A stretch of DNA of 15,355 bases from CAZOHN01 sp964579325. Lineage in GTDB: Bacteria > Pseudomonadota > Alphaproteobacteria > Rhodobacterales > Rhodobacteraceae. Positions 1 to 7,624 of the stretch are shown in pieces (position 1 is the stretch's first letter; each line of letters starts with the position of its first letter). Both the position numbers and the translations under genes were made by a program. The notes below the pieces were generated by a model. It saw only the letters and a list, made by a program, of their open reading frames with translations. It was not told the DNA's origin and ran no database searches. The stretch spans positions 1 to 15,355 of the forward strand of contig CAZOHN010000072.1 in assembly GCA_964579325.1 (NCBI GenBank). Direction: 5' to 3'.

Positions 1-489
1 GCCGACAAAGCCGAAGCCGCCGCGCTGGCGTTCGAGGTGGGTCCAGGCGCGAACAAGGCGGGTGCGCTGGTAGCTGAGGGCCGCAAGCTCCACCTGGAGC
101 ACGCCTTCTCGGGTGCGGGCGCGGTCGGCGAAGATTTCGAGGATGAGGCCGGTCCGGTCGAGGAGCTTGAGGCCCCATTCCTTCTCGAGATTGCGCTGCT
201 GGACGGGTGTGACCGGGCCATCCACCAGCACAAGCTCGACCTCGGCTTCCTTCAGCCGCTCCTTGAGCTCCCCGGTCTTGCCGCTGCCGAAGAGGAATCC
301 GGCCCGAACCTTGGGCAAAGGCACGACCTCGGCACCCGCTATGTCGAGGTTCGGCATTGCCGCAGCGAGCGACACGGCCTCCTCGAGCGCAGGGCCGGCC
401 GGTCGCCGGTCCCGCTGGGACGTGATGTCGGGGTGGAGGACCCAGGCGCGGGTACGCTTCGGCGCGCGGTCCTGTGGTGCAGCGCTCAG
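1..489 (-). CDS. hflX: GTPase HflX, N-terminal part (cut by left window edge)
   Basis: HflX is a ribosome-associated GTPase of the TRAFAC/Obg-HflX class that acts on stalled or stressed 50S/70S ribosomes. The 163 codons present cover the HflX N-terminal domain. Recognisable stretches are TRAWVLHPD (about residues 13-21), VRAGFLFGSGKTGELKERL (about 54-72), the LVLVDGPVTPVQQRNLEKEW region, LKLLDRTGLILEIFADRA, and LERQRGGFGFVG at the edge. The window ends just before the family's GGPGETQIE motif and G domain, so GTP-binding residues cannot be checked. No ATG, GTG or TTG lies in frame near the expected N-terminus. The coordinate given uses CTG at 489-487, which overlaps the hfq stop (CTGA) and has a GAGGG ribosome-binding site 6-7 nt upstream. 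The first GTG in frame, at 375, would remove the conserved TRAWVLHPD segment. The gene is co-transcribed with hfq, as in many proteobacteria. Identity is firm; the start is uncertain. Confidence 0.9.
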   Translation of the reverse strand, partial: MSAAPQDRAPKRTRAWVLHPDITSQRDRRPAGPALEEAVSLAAAMPNLDIAGAEVVPLPKVRAGFLFGSGKTGELKERLKEAEVELVLVDGPVTPVQQRNLEKEWGLKLLDRTGLILEIFADRARTREGVLQVELAALSYQRTRLVRAWTHLERQRGGFGFVG

Positions 490-719
490 TCTTCGCCCTC
501 GTAGAGGTTGATGGGCTGGCCGGGCATGATCGTCGAGATGGCGTGCTTGTAGACAAGCTGCGACTGTCCGTCGCGGCGCAGAAGCACGCAGAAATTGTCG
601 AACCAGGTGATCACGCCCTGCAGCTTGACCCCGTTGATCAGGAAGATCGTGACCGAAACCTTGGTCTTGCGGACGTGATTGAGAAAGGCGTCCTGAAGAT
701 TCTGTTTGTCGCCAGCCAT
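486..719 (-). CDS. hfq: RNA chaperone Hfq
   Basis: Hfq is the Sm-like hexameric RNA chaperone that pairs small RNAs with mRNAs and affects their stability and translation. The 77 residues are near the usual alphaproteobacterial length. The N-terminus MAGDKQNLQDAFLNHVRK, the Sm1 segment VTIFLINGVKLQGVITWFD (about 23-41), the proximal-face residues F40/D41 and the Sm2 signature YKHAIST (57-63) are all intact. The C-terminal tail is short and acidic (ending YEGED). The ATG at 719 was preferred because family members begin MA-x-DKQNLQDAF. An in-frame TTG at 728 would add only three residues (MGS) and is less likely. The gene lies downstream of trkH and directly upstream of hflX, whose coding frame appears to begin inside the hfq stop codon. 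The 134-bp gap upstream suggests its own promoter. Confidence 0.97.
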   Translation of the reverse strand: MAGDKQNLQDAFLNHVRKTKVSVTIFLINGVKLQGVITWFDNFCVLLRRDGQSQLVYKHAISTIMPGQPINLYEGED

Positions 720-783
720 GCTACCCAAGCCTTTTTTCTTGCGCTGTCCCTCGGGGACGCGTTCCGCCTCTCCCGTCGGACAG

Positions 784-811
784 TATGTATTGCGCGAAGT
801 GAAGGTTCCAG
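784..811 (-). promoter_or_regulatory. candidate hfq promoter
   Basis: In the trkH-hfq gap, reading the minus strand, CTGGAA (811-806) and TACATA (789-784) are separated by 16 bp, about 65 bp upstream of the hfq ATG. The -10 resembles TATAAT in four of six positions. The -35 fits the primary sigma consensus poorly but resembles the CTTGAA element of heat-shock sigma promoters. The gap length supports an independent hfq promoter somewhere here. The exact boxes are a guess from inspection. Confidence 0.25.
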
Positions 812-853
812 CCCGAAAATCAGTCCTTTACGACCCCGGCGCGCACGGGTGGC

Positions 854-2371
854 TCAATTGCGCCAGAACTCGGGATTGAGAAGCGCGATCAGCGCCAGCG
901 TTTCGAGGCGTCCGAGGACCATCGCCCCCATGAAGACGGCCTTCGCCCCATCGCTCAGCAGCATAAGGTCGATCGGGCGCGACAGCGCAAGGTCGGTGAG
1001 CGGCCCGGTGGTCGACAGCGCGGCGACGGCGAGGGCGATGGCGGTTTCGAAGTCGAGGCCCGCCCCGGCGAGGGCGGTCGTCACGATGGCGATCGAGGTG
1101 GCGAAGAGCATGAAGAAGATCCAGGCGATCTCGGCCCCCTCGCGCCTGAGCCGCCGCGCCTCGCGGCCCGAACCGCCCACCGAGGAGGGATGGATCAGCC
1201 GTTCCATCTCGCGCGTGGTGTGGGTGTAGAGCGCCCACACCCGCAGCAGCTTGACCCCGCCCGCCGTGGTGCCCACACCGCCGCCAAGCACCGCGAGGCC
1301 CATCAGCAGCAGCCCGGGCGTGGACAATCCCGACCAGCTCTGCGCATCGACCCAGTCCTCGGACACGAACCCGGTCGTCGTCAGGAACGACAGCACGGTG
1401 AACACGGTGCCCCAGAGGGCGGACAGCGCGGGAACCTGATCGGTCTCGCTGCCGATCCCGGTGGCGCCCAGCCAGTGCCGCAGGAAGAGGAACGCGGTGA
1501 CAGCGGAGACCACGAGCAGTCCGAGCCGGAGTTCGTGGTCGCCCGCGAGGCGAACGCCATACCCGCGATGGAACATGTTGCTGTAGGTGTTGCGGCTGAG
1601 CGCAAAGACGAGAAAGGCGGCGATTATCATCTCTCCCGCGATGGTCGTCCCACCCTGCCGCAAGGTCTCGGCGGGCAGGATGCCCGAGGTCGAGAGCGTG
1701 GACATCGCGTGGATCAGGCCGGCCGTGGGCGGCGAACCCGAGACGATCATCAGGAGCCAGAGGACTGTCGTGAGCCCGGCATAGACCGGCAGAAGCGCCA
1801 CCGCGACCGAGACGAGCCGCCGGCCGGCCTCGCCCCGCCGGAAGGCTCCGGCCGCGCCCTGCGCCGCGCCGCGTCCGACACCGCCCTCGGCCCGCACCTC
1901 GAACCCGCCAAGGTTCATCGGGGCCAGGAGCGCGACCGCCGATACCCAGACGAGAAACCCGCCCAGCCAGCCGACCACCGCCCGCCAGAGGTGGACCGAG
2001 GGGGCGAGGCGGTCGGAGGGGTAAAGGGTGGCGCCCGTGGTCGTGAAGCAGGACACCATCTCGAACCAGGCGTTGAGCGGCGTGGTCGGTCGCACCGCTT
2101 CGTAGAACGGCCAGGCGAACATGATCGGCAGCAGCAGGAAGGCCCCGCCCAGCGACATCAGGTGCGCCCGCGCGGGGCGGCTGGGGGCGAGGCCAACGGT
2201 CGCGATGCCGATCAGGGACGTGACGACCCCGGCGGCCAAAGCTGCGTAGATGAAGACGCGCCCGATCGCGTCGGCCCCCACAGTGAAGGCATGGGCCGCC
2301 GGCACCAGCATCGCGAGGGCTCCGATGCCCATCAGCACCACGAAGAGCGGAAGGTCGAGAACCCACCGCAT
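854..2371 (-). CDS. trkH: Trk system potassium uptake protein TrkH
   Basis: TrkH is the integral inner-membrane K+ translocation subunit that works with the cytoplasmic regulator TrkA. The 505 residues match the family length (about 480-510) and are strongly hydrophobic throughout. The four pore-loop filter repeats are visible: TTTGATLY (110-117), STSGIL (227-232), TTTGF (331-335) and STTGP (453-457). The conserved cytoplasmic-end segment GGGVGTTAGGVKLLR (363-377) and the late GRLE motif (487-490) are also present. The region of about 160-185 is a glycine/arginine-rich cytosolic loop. The ATG at 2371 lies 3 bp after the trkA stop with no strong ribosome-binding site between, so translation is probably coupled to trkA. 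The protein ends NPEFWRN, a typical C-terminus. A longer open frame covering the same region (828-2834) is a shadow. Confidence 0.97.
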   Translation of the reverse strand: MRWVLDLPLFVVLMGIGALAMLVPAAHAFTVGADAIGRVFIYAALAAGVVTSLIGIATVGLAPSRPARAHLMSLGGAFLLLPIMFAWPFYEAVRPTTPLNAWFEMVSCFTTTGATLYPSDRLAPSVHLWRAVVGWLGGFLVWVSAVALLAPMNLGGFEVRAEGGVGRGAAQGAAGAFRRGEAGRRLVSVAVALLPVYAGLTTVLWLLMIVSGSPPTAGLIHAMSTLSTSGILPAETLRQGGTTIAGEMIIAAFLVFALSRNTYSNMFHRGYGVRLAGDHELRLGLLVVSAVTAFLFLRHWLGATGIGSETDQVPALSALWGTVFTVLSFLTTTGFVSEDWVDAQSWSGLSTPGLLLMGLAVLGGGVGTTAGGVKLLRVWALYTHTTREMERLIHPSSVGGSGREARRLRREGAEIAWIFFMLFATSIAIVTTALAGAGLDFETAIALAVAALSTTGPLTDLALSRPIDLMLLSDGAKAVFMGAMVLGRLETLALIALLNPEFWRN

Positions 2372-2374
2372 GGA

Positions 2375-3751
2375 TCAGAAATAGTCGATCGAGACCTGGA
2401 GGAGGCGCTCGACCTCGGGCACGTCCTTGGTCATGGCGAAAAGCGCGACGACATCGCCTTCCTCGAAGCGCAGGTCGCTTGCCGGTTTCACGACCTTGCC
2501 CTTCTTCATCACCGAGCCCACCAGGACGCCCTCGGGGAAATCGACCTCGCGCAGCAGCCGCCCTGCGAGCGGCGCGGTCGAGAGCACCTGCGCCTCGATG
2601 ATCTCGGCCTCGGCATCGCCGATGGAATAGACCGTGCGCACGCGCCCGTGGCGGATGTGGCGCAGGATCGACGAGACGGTGGTGGCGCGCGGGTTGATGT
2701 AGGCGTCGATGTCGAGCGGCCCCATCAGCGGCACCAGCGTCGGGTCGTTCACCAGGGCGATGGCCATCGCGCAGCCTTCCGACTTGGCGCGGACGGCGGC
2801 GAGGAGGTTCACCTTGTCGTCGTCGGTGACGCAAAGCACCGCATCGGCCTTGTCGATGTTCGCCTCGGCGAGCAGATCGACGTCGAGCCCGTCGCCGTGC
2901 AGCACGATGGTGCGTTCGAGCGCATCGGCGGCGCGTTCGGCCTGGCCCCGGTTGCGCTCGATGATCTTGGCGCGCACCCGGTCGGTGCGCTGTTCGAGCG
3001 CGCGGGCCACGGCGAGGCCGACGTTGCCGCCGCCGATGATGACGATGCGCTCCTGCTTCTTGGTGGTCTTGCCGAAGATGTCGAGGGTGCGGTTCACATC
3101 CTCGATATGGGACATGACGTAGATCTGGTCATCGGCGAAAAGCTGGTCGCCCGGCTCGGGGGCAAAGAGCCGCCCGTCGCGCCGTACGCCGACGACGATG
3201 GCGCGCAGCGAGGAGAAGAGGTCGCTGAGCTGCCGCAGCGGCGTGTTCAGCACCGGGCAGTCCGCCTCGAGCGCGATGCCCAGAAGCTGCGCCTGCCCGC
3301 CCATGAAGCTTTCGGTATCGAAGGCGGCCGGCGCGGCGAGGCGCTGCAGCGCGGCCTCGGCCACTTCGCGTTCGGGGCTGATGACCACGTCGATCGCCAG
3401 CCGGTCGCGCATGTAGAGGTCGGCATAGGCCGGGTCCTGGTAAGCCTGGGCGCGGAGCCGCGCGATGCGCCGGGGCACCCCGAAGACGGCATAGGCCACC
3501 TCGCAGGTGATCATGTTCACCTCGTCGGAGTGGGTCGCGGCGATCAGCATGTCGCAGTCGCGCGCACCGGCCTTCTCGAGCACGTCCGGGTAGGAGGCAA
3601 AGCCCGCGACGCCCTGCACGTCGAGCGCGTCGGTGGCGCGGCGGACGAGGTCGGGGTTCTGGTCGACCACGGTCACGTCGTTCTTCTCGCCCGACAGGTG
3701 CCGCGCGATCTGCCAGCCCACCTGACCCGCCCCGCAGATGATGACCTTCAT
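2375..3751 (-). CDS. trkA: Trk system potassium transporter, regulatory subunit TrkA
   Basis: TrkA is the peripheral nucleotide-binding subunit that gates TrkH. The 458 residues show the usual duplicated RCK architecture. A first Rossmann fold begins MKVIICGAGQVGWQIARHL (GxGxxG at 7-12), followed by an acidic NAD-binding end (VVDQNP, 28-33) and a RCK_C lobe to about 220. The second fold starts at IVIIGGGNVGLAVARALEQ (GxGxxG at 240-245), followed by its own RCK_C lobe (about 375-458). AATHSDEVNM (71-80) and CVTDDDKVNL (about 307-316) are the matching loops of the two halves. The ATG at 3751 has an AGGA ribosome-binding site about 9 nt upstream. The gene lies 65 bp after ntrX and 3 bp before trkH, so it forms the K+ uptake unit with trkH and probably receives readthrough from the ntr operon. 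Confidence 0.97.
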   Translation of the reverse strand: MKVIICGAGQVGWQIARHLSGEKNDVTVVDQNPDLVRRATDALDVQGVAGFASYPDVLEKAGARDCDMLIAATHSDEVNMITCEVAYAVFGVPRRIARLRAQAYQDPAYADLYMRDRLAIDVVISPEREVAEAALQRLAAPAAFDTESFMGGQAQLLGIALEADCPVLNTPLRQLSDLFSSLRAIVVGVRRDGRLFAPEPGDQLFADDQIYVMSHIEDVNRTLDIFGKTTKKQERIVIIGGGNVGLAVARALEQRTDRVRAKIIERNRGQAERAADALERTIVLHGDGLDVDLLAEANIDKADAVLCVTDDDKVNLLAAVRAKSEGCAMAIALVNDPTLVPLMGPLDIDAYINPRATTVSSILRHIRHGRVRTVYSIGDAEAEIIEAQVLSTAPLAGRLLREVDFPEGVLVGSVMKKGKVVKPASDLRFEEGDVVALFAMTKDVPEVERLLQVSIDYF

Positions 3752-3816
3752 GGCTCAGTTCCTGCACCAGGCTTGGCGCCGAGGTGTGGCAGAGGAGGTC
3801 CGGCGGGTCAACGGGG

Positions 3817-5244
3817 CTACTCGGCGGCGTTCACCACCTCGGGCTCGATCTCGTCCTCGATATAGGCGATCCGCGCGCCGCCCTTGGTGGTGGTGCCCAC
3901 ACCGAGCGACTTGAGCTTGCGGTGCAGCGCCGACCGCTCCATGCCGACGAAAGCCGCGGTGCGGCTGATGTTGCCGCCGAAGCGGTTGATCTGGGTGAGA
4001 AGGTATTCCCGCTCGAACAACTCCCGCGCCTCGCGCAGCGGCAGCGTGGCGAGGCCGCCGGAGAGCGAGATCCGGCCTTCCACTTCGGGCTGCGCGGCCA
4101 TCGCGGGCAACTCTCGCGCCAGGATCGGGCCGGTGCCGTCGCCGAGGATCAGGACCCTTTCGATCACGTTGCGAAGCTGGCGCACGTTGCCGGGCCAGGG
4201 CATGGTCTGCAGGACCGTGGAGGCCTCCTCGCTGAGGTCGCGCAGGACGAGACCCTGGGTCTTGTTGCACTGGCGGATGAAGTAGCGCGCCAGTTCGGGG
4301 ATGTCCTCGCGCCGCTCCTCGAGCGAGGGCACCGCGATCGGCACCACGTTCAGGCGGTGATAGAGTTCCTGCCGGAACCGGCCTGCGGCGATCTCGGCCT
4401 CGAGGTCGCGGGTGGTGGAGGAGATGACCCGCATGTCGACCCGGACCTTGTCGTTGCCGCCCGCGCGGCTGAACTGCTGCTCGACCAGCACACGCAGGAT
4501 CTTCGACTGGGTGCCGAGCGGCATGTCGGCCACCTCGTCGATGTAGAGGACGCCGCCGTGCGCCTGCTCCAGAAGCCCCGGCTCGACCCCGCGCCCGGTG
4601 CTCTCGCGGCCGAACAGCAATTCCTCCATCCGGTCGGGTTCGACCGCGGCCGAGTTCACGGTGACAAAACGGCCGCCTGCGCGGTTCGAGTTCGCGTGGA
4701 TATAGCGCGCCGCGAGTTCCTTGCCCGAGCCGGCCGGGCCGGTCAGCATCACCCGCCCGTTCGACTTGGTGACCTTGTCGAGGTGCGAACGCAGGTTGCG
4801 GTAGGCGACCGACGAGCCGATCATGTCCGAGGTCGCGACGTCGCGACGGCGCAGGGTCGAGTTCTCGCGCCGAAGACGCGAGGCTTCCATCGCGCGGGCG
4901 ATCACCACCAGGAGCTGGTCGATGTTGAAGGGCTTCTCGATGAAGTCGTAGGCGCCCTGCTTGATCGCGGCGACCGCGATCTCGATGTTGCCGTGTCCCG
5001 AGATGATGACCACCGGCACGTCGGGGTTGTCGCGCTTGACCGTCTTGAGGATGTCGATCCCGTCCATCCGGCTGTCCTTGAGCCAGATGTCGAGGATCAT
5101 CAGCGACGGAGGCTCGGCGTTGATCGCGGCCATGCATTCGTCGGAGTTCGACGCAAGCCGCGTGGTATAGCCTTCGTCCTTGAGGATGTCCGAGATCAGT
5201 TCGCGGATGTCGCGCTCGTCGTCGGTGATGAGAATATCGCCCAT
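3817..5244 (-). CDS. ntrX: nitrogen assimilation response regulator NtrX
   Basis: NtrX is the response regulator partner of NtrY, linked in alphaproteobacteria to nitrogen metabolism, redox and envelope control. The 475 residues contain a receiver domain (1-120) with the acidic pair D8/D9, phospho-acceptor D52 in the family signature LDIWLKDSRMDG, S82 and K104. An AAA+ domain (about 140-375) follows, with Walker A GPAGSGKE (169-176), Walker B GVLYIDEVAD (231-240) and the arginine-finger region RFRQELYHRLN (289-299). A Fis-type helix-turn-helix ends the protein (about 416-448). The sigma-54 contact motif GAFTGA is absent: after LLFG (209-212) the loop reads RESTGRGVE and is slightly shorter than in classical activators. 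This suggests it does not open sigma-54 promoters. AGGAGG sits just upstream of the ATG, and the ntrY stop is 20 bp away. The stop is TAG. Confidence 0.95.
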   Translation of the reverse strand: MGDILITDDERDIRELISDILKDEGYTTRLASNSDECMAAINAEPPSLMILDIWLKDSRMDGIDILKTVKRDNPDVPVVIISGHGNIEIAVAAIKQGAYDFIEKPFNIDQLLVVIARAMEASRLRRENSTLRRRDVATSDMIGSSVAYRNLRSHLDKVTKSNGRVMLTGPAGSGKELAARYIHANSNRAGGRFVTVNSAAVEPDRMEELLFGRESTGRGVEPGLLEQAHGGVLYIDEVADMPLGTQSKILRVLVEQQFSRAGGNDKVRVDMRVISSTTRDLEAEIAAGRFRQELYHRLNVVPIAVPSLEERREDIPELARYFIRQCNKTQGLVLRDLSEEASTVLQTMPWPGNVRQLRNVIERVLILGDGTGPILARELPAMAAQPEVEGRISLSGGLATLPLREARELFEREYLLTQINRFGGNISRTAAFVGMERSALHRKLKSLGVGTTTKGGARIAYIEDEIEPEVVNAAE

Positions 5245-5264
5245 GTGCTGAACCTCCTGCCGCC

Positions 5265-7526
5265 TCAGACGGCCATTTTCTCTTGGCCCGACGCGGCACG
5301 GGCGGTGCGGAGCGGCAGGCGGATTTCGGCGAGGGCGCCGCGTCGGGCGCCCGGGGTGAACGGGGGGGCGTCGAGGAGCTGGAGCGTACCGCCGTGCTCC
5401 TCGACGATCTTCTTGACGATGGGCAGGCCGAGGCCGGTGCCTTTCTCGCGGGTCGTGACGTAGGGCTCGAACAGCCGCGCGCGGTCCTCGGGCAGGCCTA
5501 TGCCGTTGTCGGCAATGCGGATGACCGCGCGTCCCTGTTCCTGCGAGAGCGACACGCGGACCTCGGGAGCCTGGTCGACGCCCGATCCTTTTTCCTGAAG
5601 GGATTCAATCGCTTCCCCCGCGTTCTTGATAAGGTTTGTCAGCGCCTGCCCGATCATCGTGCGGTCGAGTTCGGCAGGGAAAGGGCCCTCGGGAATGTCG
5701 GAAACCAGCCGCGCGCCCCCGGCGAGCGCGCCCTCCTGCAGCATCACCGCGTCGCGCAGGAGCTGGCCCAGGTCTTCCTCGCGCCGCTCGGGCTCGGGCA
5801 TCCGGGCGAACCGCGAGAACTCGTCCACGATCCGGCGCAGGTCGGCGGTCTGTCGCACGATCACCTCGGTCATCGCCTCCAGGTTCTCGGCCTCGGCGCC
5901 CACCATCGGCCGGAACTTGCGCCGGATGCGCTCGGCCGAGAGCTGGATCGGGGTGAGGGGGTTCTTGATCTCGTGCGCGATGCGGCGCGCGACGTCGCCC
6001 CAGGCGGCCATGCGCTGGGCGCTGACAAGGTCGGTCACGTCGTCGAAGGCCACCACGTAGCCTTCCAGCCGGCCTTCGGCGTTGCGGCGGAGCGCCATCC
6101 GGACGAGGAGGCTTTCGAGCTTGCCCTCGCGGGTGAGCCGCACTTCCTCCTGTTCGCCTTCGAGGGAGCTTTCCTTCAGCCGCTGGAACAGCCCGGCGAA
6201 CTCGGGTACCGCCTGACCGATCGGCTGGCCGTGGTCGGCCGCCTCGTCAAGGCCGAGAAGCCGGCAGGCCGAGCGGTTCATGAAGTCGATCCTGCCCTCC
6301 GCATCAAGCCCCAGAACCCCGGCCGTGACAGAGGAGAGCACCGAATCGAACTGCCGCCGCTGGCGTTCGGTCTGGCGGTGGCCGTCGATCAGCGCCTCGC
6401 GCTGGCCCTTGAGCTGCCGGGTCATCTGGTTGAACACGCGTCCAAGCATGGCGATCTCGTCGTCGCCTTCCTCCTCGGGCACCTGCACGCCGAGGTCGCC
6501 GCCGCCGACGCGCTGCGCCGCCCCGGCGAGCCGCCCGACAGGGCGCGACAGGCCCTCGGCGAACCACAGGCCCAGCCATACCGCCGCCAGGATCAGGATG
6601 ACCGCGAAGCCGAGGTAGAGCAGCCCGAACTCGAACAGCAGGCGCCCGCGGTCGGACTCGAGTTGCTGGTAGAGCCGCACGGTCTGCTGGGTATCGTCGA
6701 GAAGCGACAGGATCTGGCCATCGACCTCGCGGCTGACGTAGAGGAACCGGTCGACATAGCCTGCAAGCGGCAACAGCGCGCGGAACTCGGAGATCTCCCA
6801 GTCCTCGATGATGGCAATCCCCTCCACCGTGGCACGCTCGATGACATCGGGGGCGGGAAGCTCGTAGTCGAACAGGTACGACCGGTCGCCGCGGGCGCGG
6901 ATATCGCCCGCGCCATCGATGACGAAAGCCTCCTTCAACCCGCGCTGGACAAGCGCCTGGCCCTGGCTGAGGAGTTGCCGCAGGTCGCCATCGCTGATGA
7001 AGGGCTGGATCCGACGGGCGGTTTCGAGATAGGCCGCCAGCCCGCGGGCGTCGGTCTCGAGGTCGCGGCGATGCTCGCCTTCATAGGCCTCGGCAGCCGC
7101 AAGGGACGAGCCCACGACCGCCCGCACCCGTTCCGAGAACCAGCCTTCGAGGCCGAAGTTGACGGTGATCGCGGCGAAGACCGCCACGAGGACCGCCGGC
7201 GTGAGCGCCACCGCCGCGAAGACGCCGGTGAGCCGCAGATGAAGCCGCGACCCGGCCGAGCGTGCGCGGCGGGCCGCGATCATCTTGGCGATGCGCGAGG
7301 CGACGAGGGTCGCGACGACGAGGATGTAGACGAGGTCGGCGAGCAGCACGAAGCGGAGGCCCGAGGACGAGAACCCCTGATCGAGCGGCCCGAGCGCGAA
7401 GAAGGTCAGCACCGCGAGCGTCGGCCCGAGCAACACCAGCCCGAGCGTCGCGAGGTTCTGGACCTTCCGCTGACGCCGCAGACGGCTCAACCGCTCCCAG
7501 GTGGCAACATGTGCCGGGCTCGCCAC
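5265..7526 (-). CDS. ntrY: nitrogen regulation sensor histidine kinase NtrY
   Basis: NtrY is the membrane-bound sensor kinase that phosphorylates NtrX. From the chosen GTG start it has 753 residues. Membrane segments lie at about 24-46, 57-80 and 100-124. A periplasmic region (about 125-298) follows, then a fourth segment at about 300-323. Next come HAMP (about 324-375), PAS (about 392-500, including FDSVLSSVTAGVLGLDAEG) and HisKA with phospho-acceptor H518 in RRIAHEIKNPLTPIQLSAER. HATPase_c shows N-box NLIKNAGEAIE (631-641), G1 DNGIGLPE (673-680) and G2 EKGTGLGLPIVKK (694-706). GTG at 7526 was preferred because GAGG lies 5 nt upstream and no in-frame ATG precedes it after the ntrC stop. A longer frame to 7718 would overlap ntrC and its extra sequence looks non-coding. 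It lies 98 bp after ntrC. Confidence 0.94.
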   Translation of the reverse strand: MASPAHVATWERLSRLRRQRKVQNLATLGLVLLGPTLAVLTFFALGPLDQGFSSSGLRFVLLADLVYILVVATLVASRIAKMIAARRARSAGSRLHLRLTGVFAAVALTPAVLVAVFAAITVNFGLEGWFSERVRAVVGSSLAAAEAYEGEHRRDLETDARGLAAYLETARRIQPFISDGDLRQLLSQGQALVQRGLKEAFVIDGAGDIRARGDRSYLFDYELPAPDVIERATVEGIAIIEDWEISEFRALLPLAGYVDRFLYVSREVDGQILSLLDDTQQTVRLYQQLESDRGRLLFEFGLLYLGFAVILILAAVWLGLWFAEGLSRPVGRLAGAAQRVGGGDLGVQVPEEEGDDEIAMLGRVFNQMTRQLKGQREALIDGHRQTERQRRQFDSVLSSVTAGVLGLDAEGRIDFMNRSACRLLGLDEAADHGQPIGQAVPEFAGLFQRLKESSLEGEQEEVRLTREGKLESLLVRMALRRNAEGRLEGYVVAFDDVTDLVSAQRMAAWGDVARRIAHEIKNPLTPIQLSAERIRRKFRPMVGAEAENLEAMTEVIVRQTADLRRIVDEFSRFARMPEPERREEDLGQLLRDAVMLQEGALAGGARLVSDIPEGPFPAELDRTMIGQALTNLIKNAGEAIESLQEKGSGVDQAPEVRVSLSQEQGRAVIRIADNGIGLPEDRARLFEPYVTTREKGTGLGLPIVKKIVEEHGGTLQLLDAPPFTPGARRGALAEIRLPLRTARAASGQEKMAV

Positions 7527-7562
7527 TCGCGCCTCACGATGTTGTGCCGCTCGACACGGCAA

Positions 7563-7589
7563 CCGCCATATGCCCGGGCCTTCTGGCGG
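7563..7589 (-). repeat. inverted repeat in ntrC-ntrY gap
   Basis: On the minus strand, CCGCCA (7589-7584) and TGGCGG (7568-7563) are perfect inverted copies separated by 15 bp. That loop itself contains the palindrome GCCCGGGC. The element is inside the 98-bp gap between the ntrC stop and the ntrY GTG. No T-run follows, so it is not a clear intrinsic terminator. It could be an operator, a processing or attenuation hairpin, or chance in GC-rich DNA. Confidence 0.35.
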
Positions 7590-7624
7590 CAGTATTGCCC
7601 CCGTGCCACGGTGCTGTTGCGCTT

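Noticed and set aside
828..2834. Minus-strand open frame (668 codons) in another frame over trkH and the trkA 3' end
   Set aside because: Arginine/glycine-rich shadow frame; trkH and trkA in their own frames show every expected motif.
1190..3865. Very long plus-strand open frame (891 codons) opposite trkH and trkA
   Set aside because: Its product is rich in R, G, H, E and D without any family motif, and both opposite-strand genes are intact, well-recognised proteins. Long antisense frames are expected in DNA of this GC content.
1266..3904. Identical 15-bp string (GTGGTGCCCACACCG) at 1266-1280 and 3890-3904
   Set aside because: In each gene the minus strand encodes GVGTT, within trkH and ntrX respectively. 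It is a coding coincidence rather than a repeat element.
5245..5264. ntrY-ntrX gap as a possible regulatory site
   Set aside because: Only 20 bp, and fully explained by the AGGAGG ribosome-binding site of ntrX.
7593..7608. TGGCAC on the minus strand in the ntrC-ntrY gap as a sigma-54 -24 element
   Set aside because: The expected TTGC at -12 is absent (the bases there read CAAT), so the pair does not match a sigma-54 promoter.
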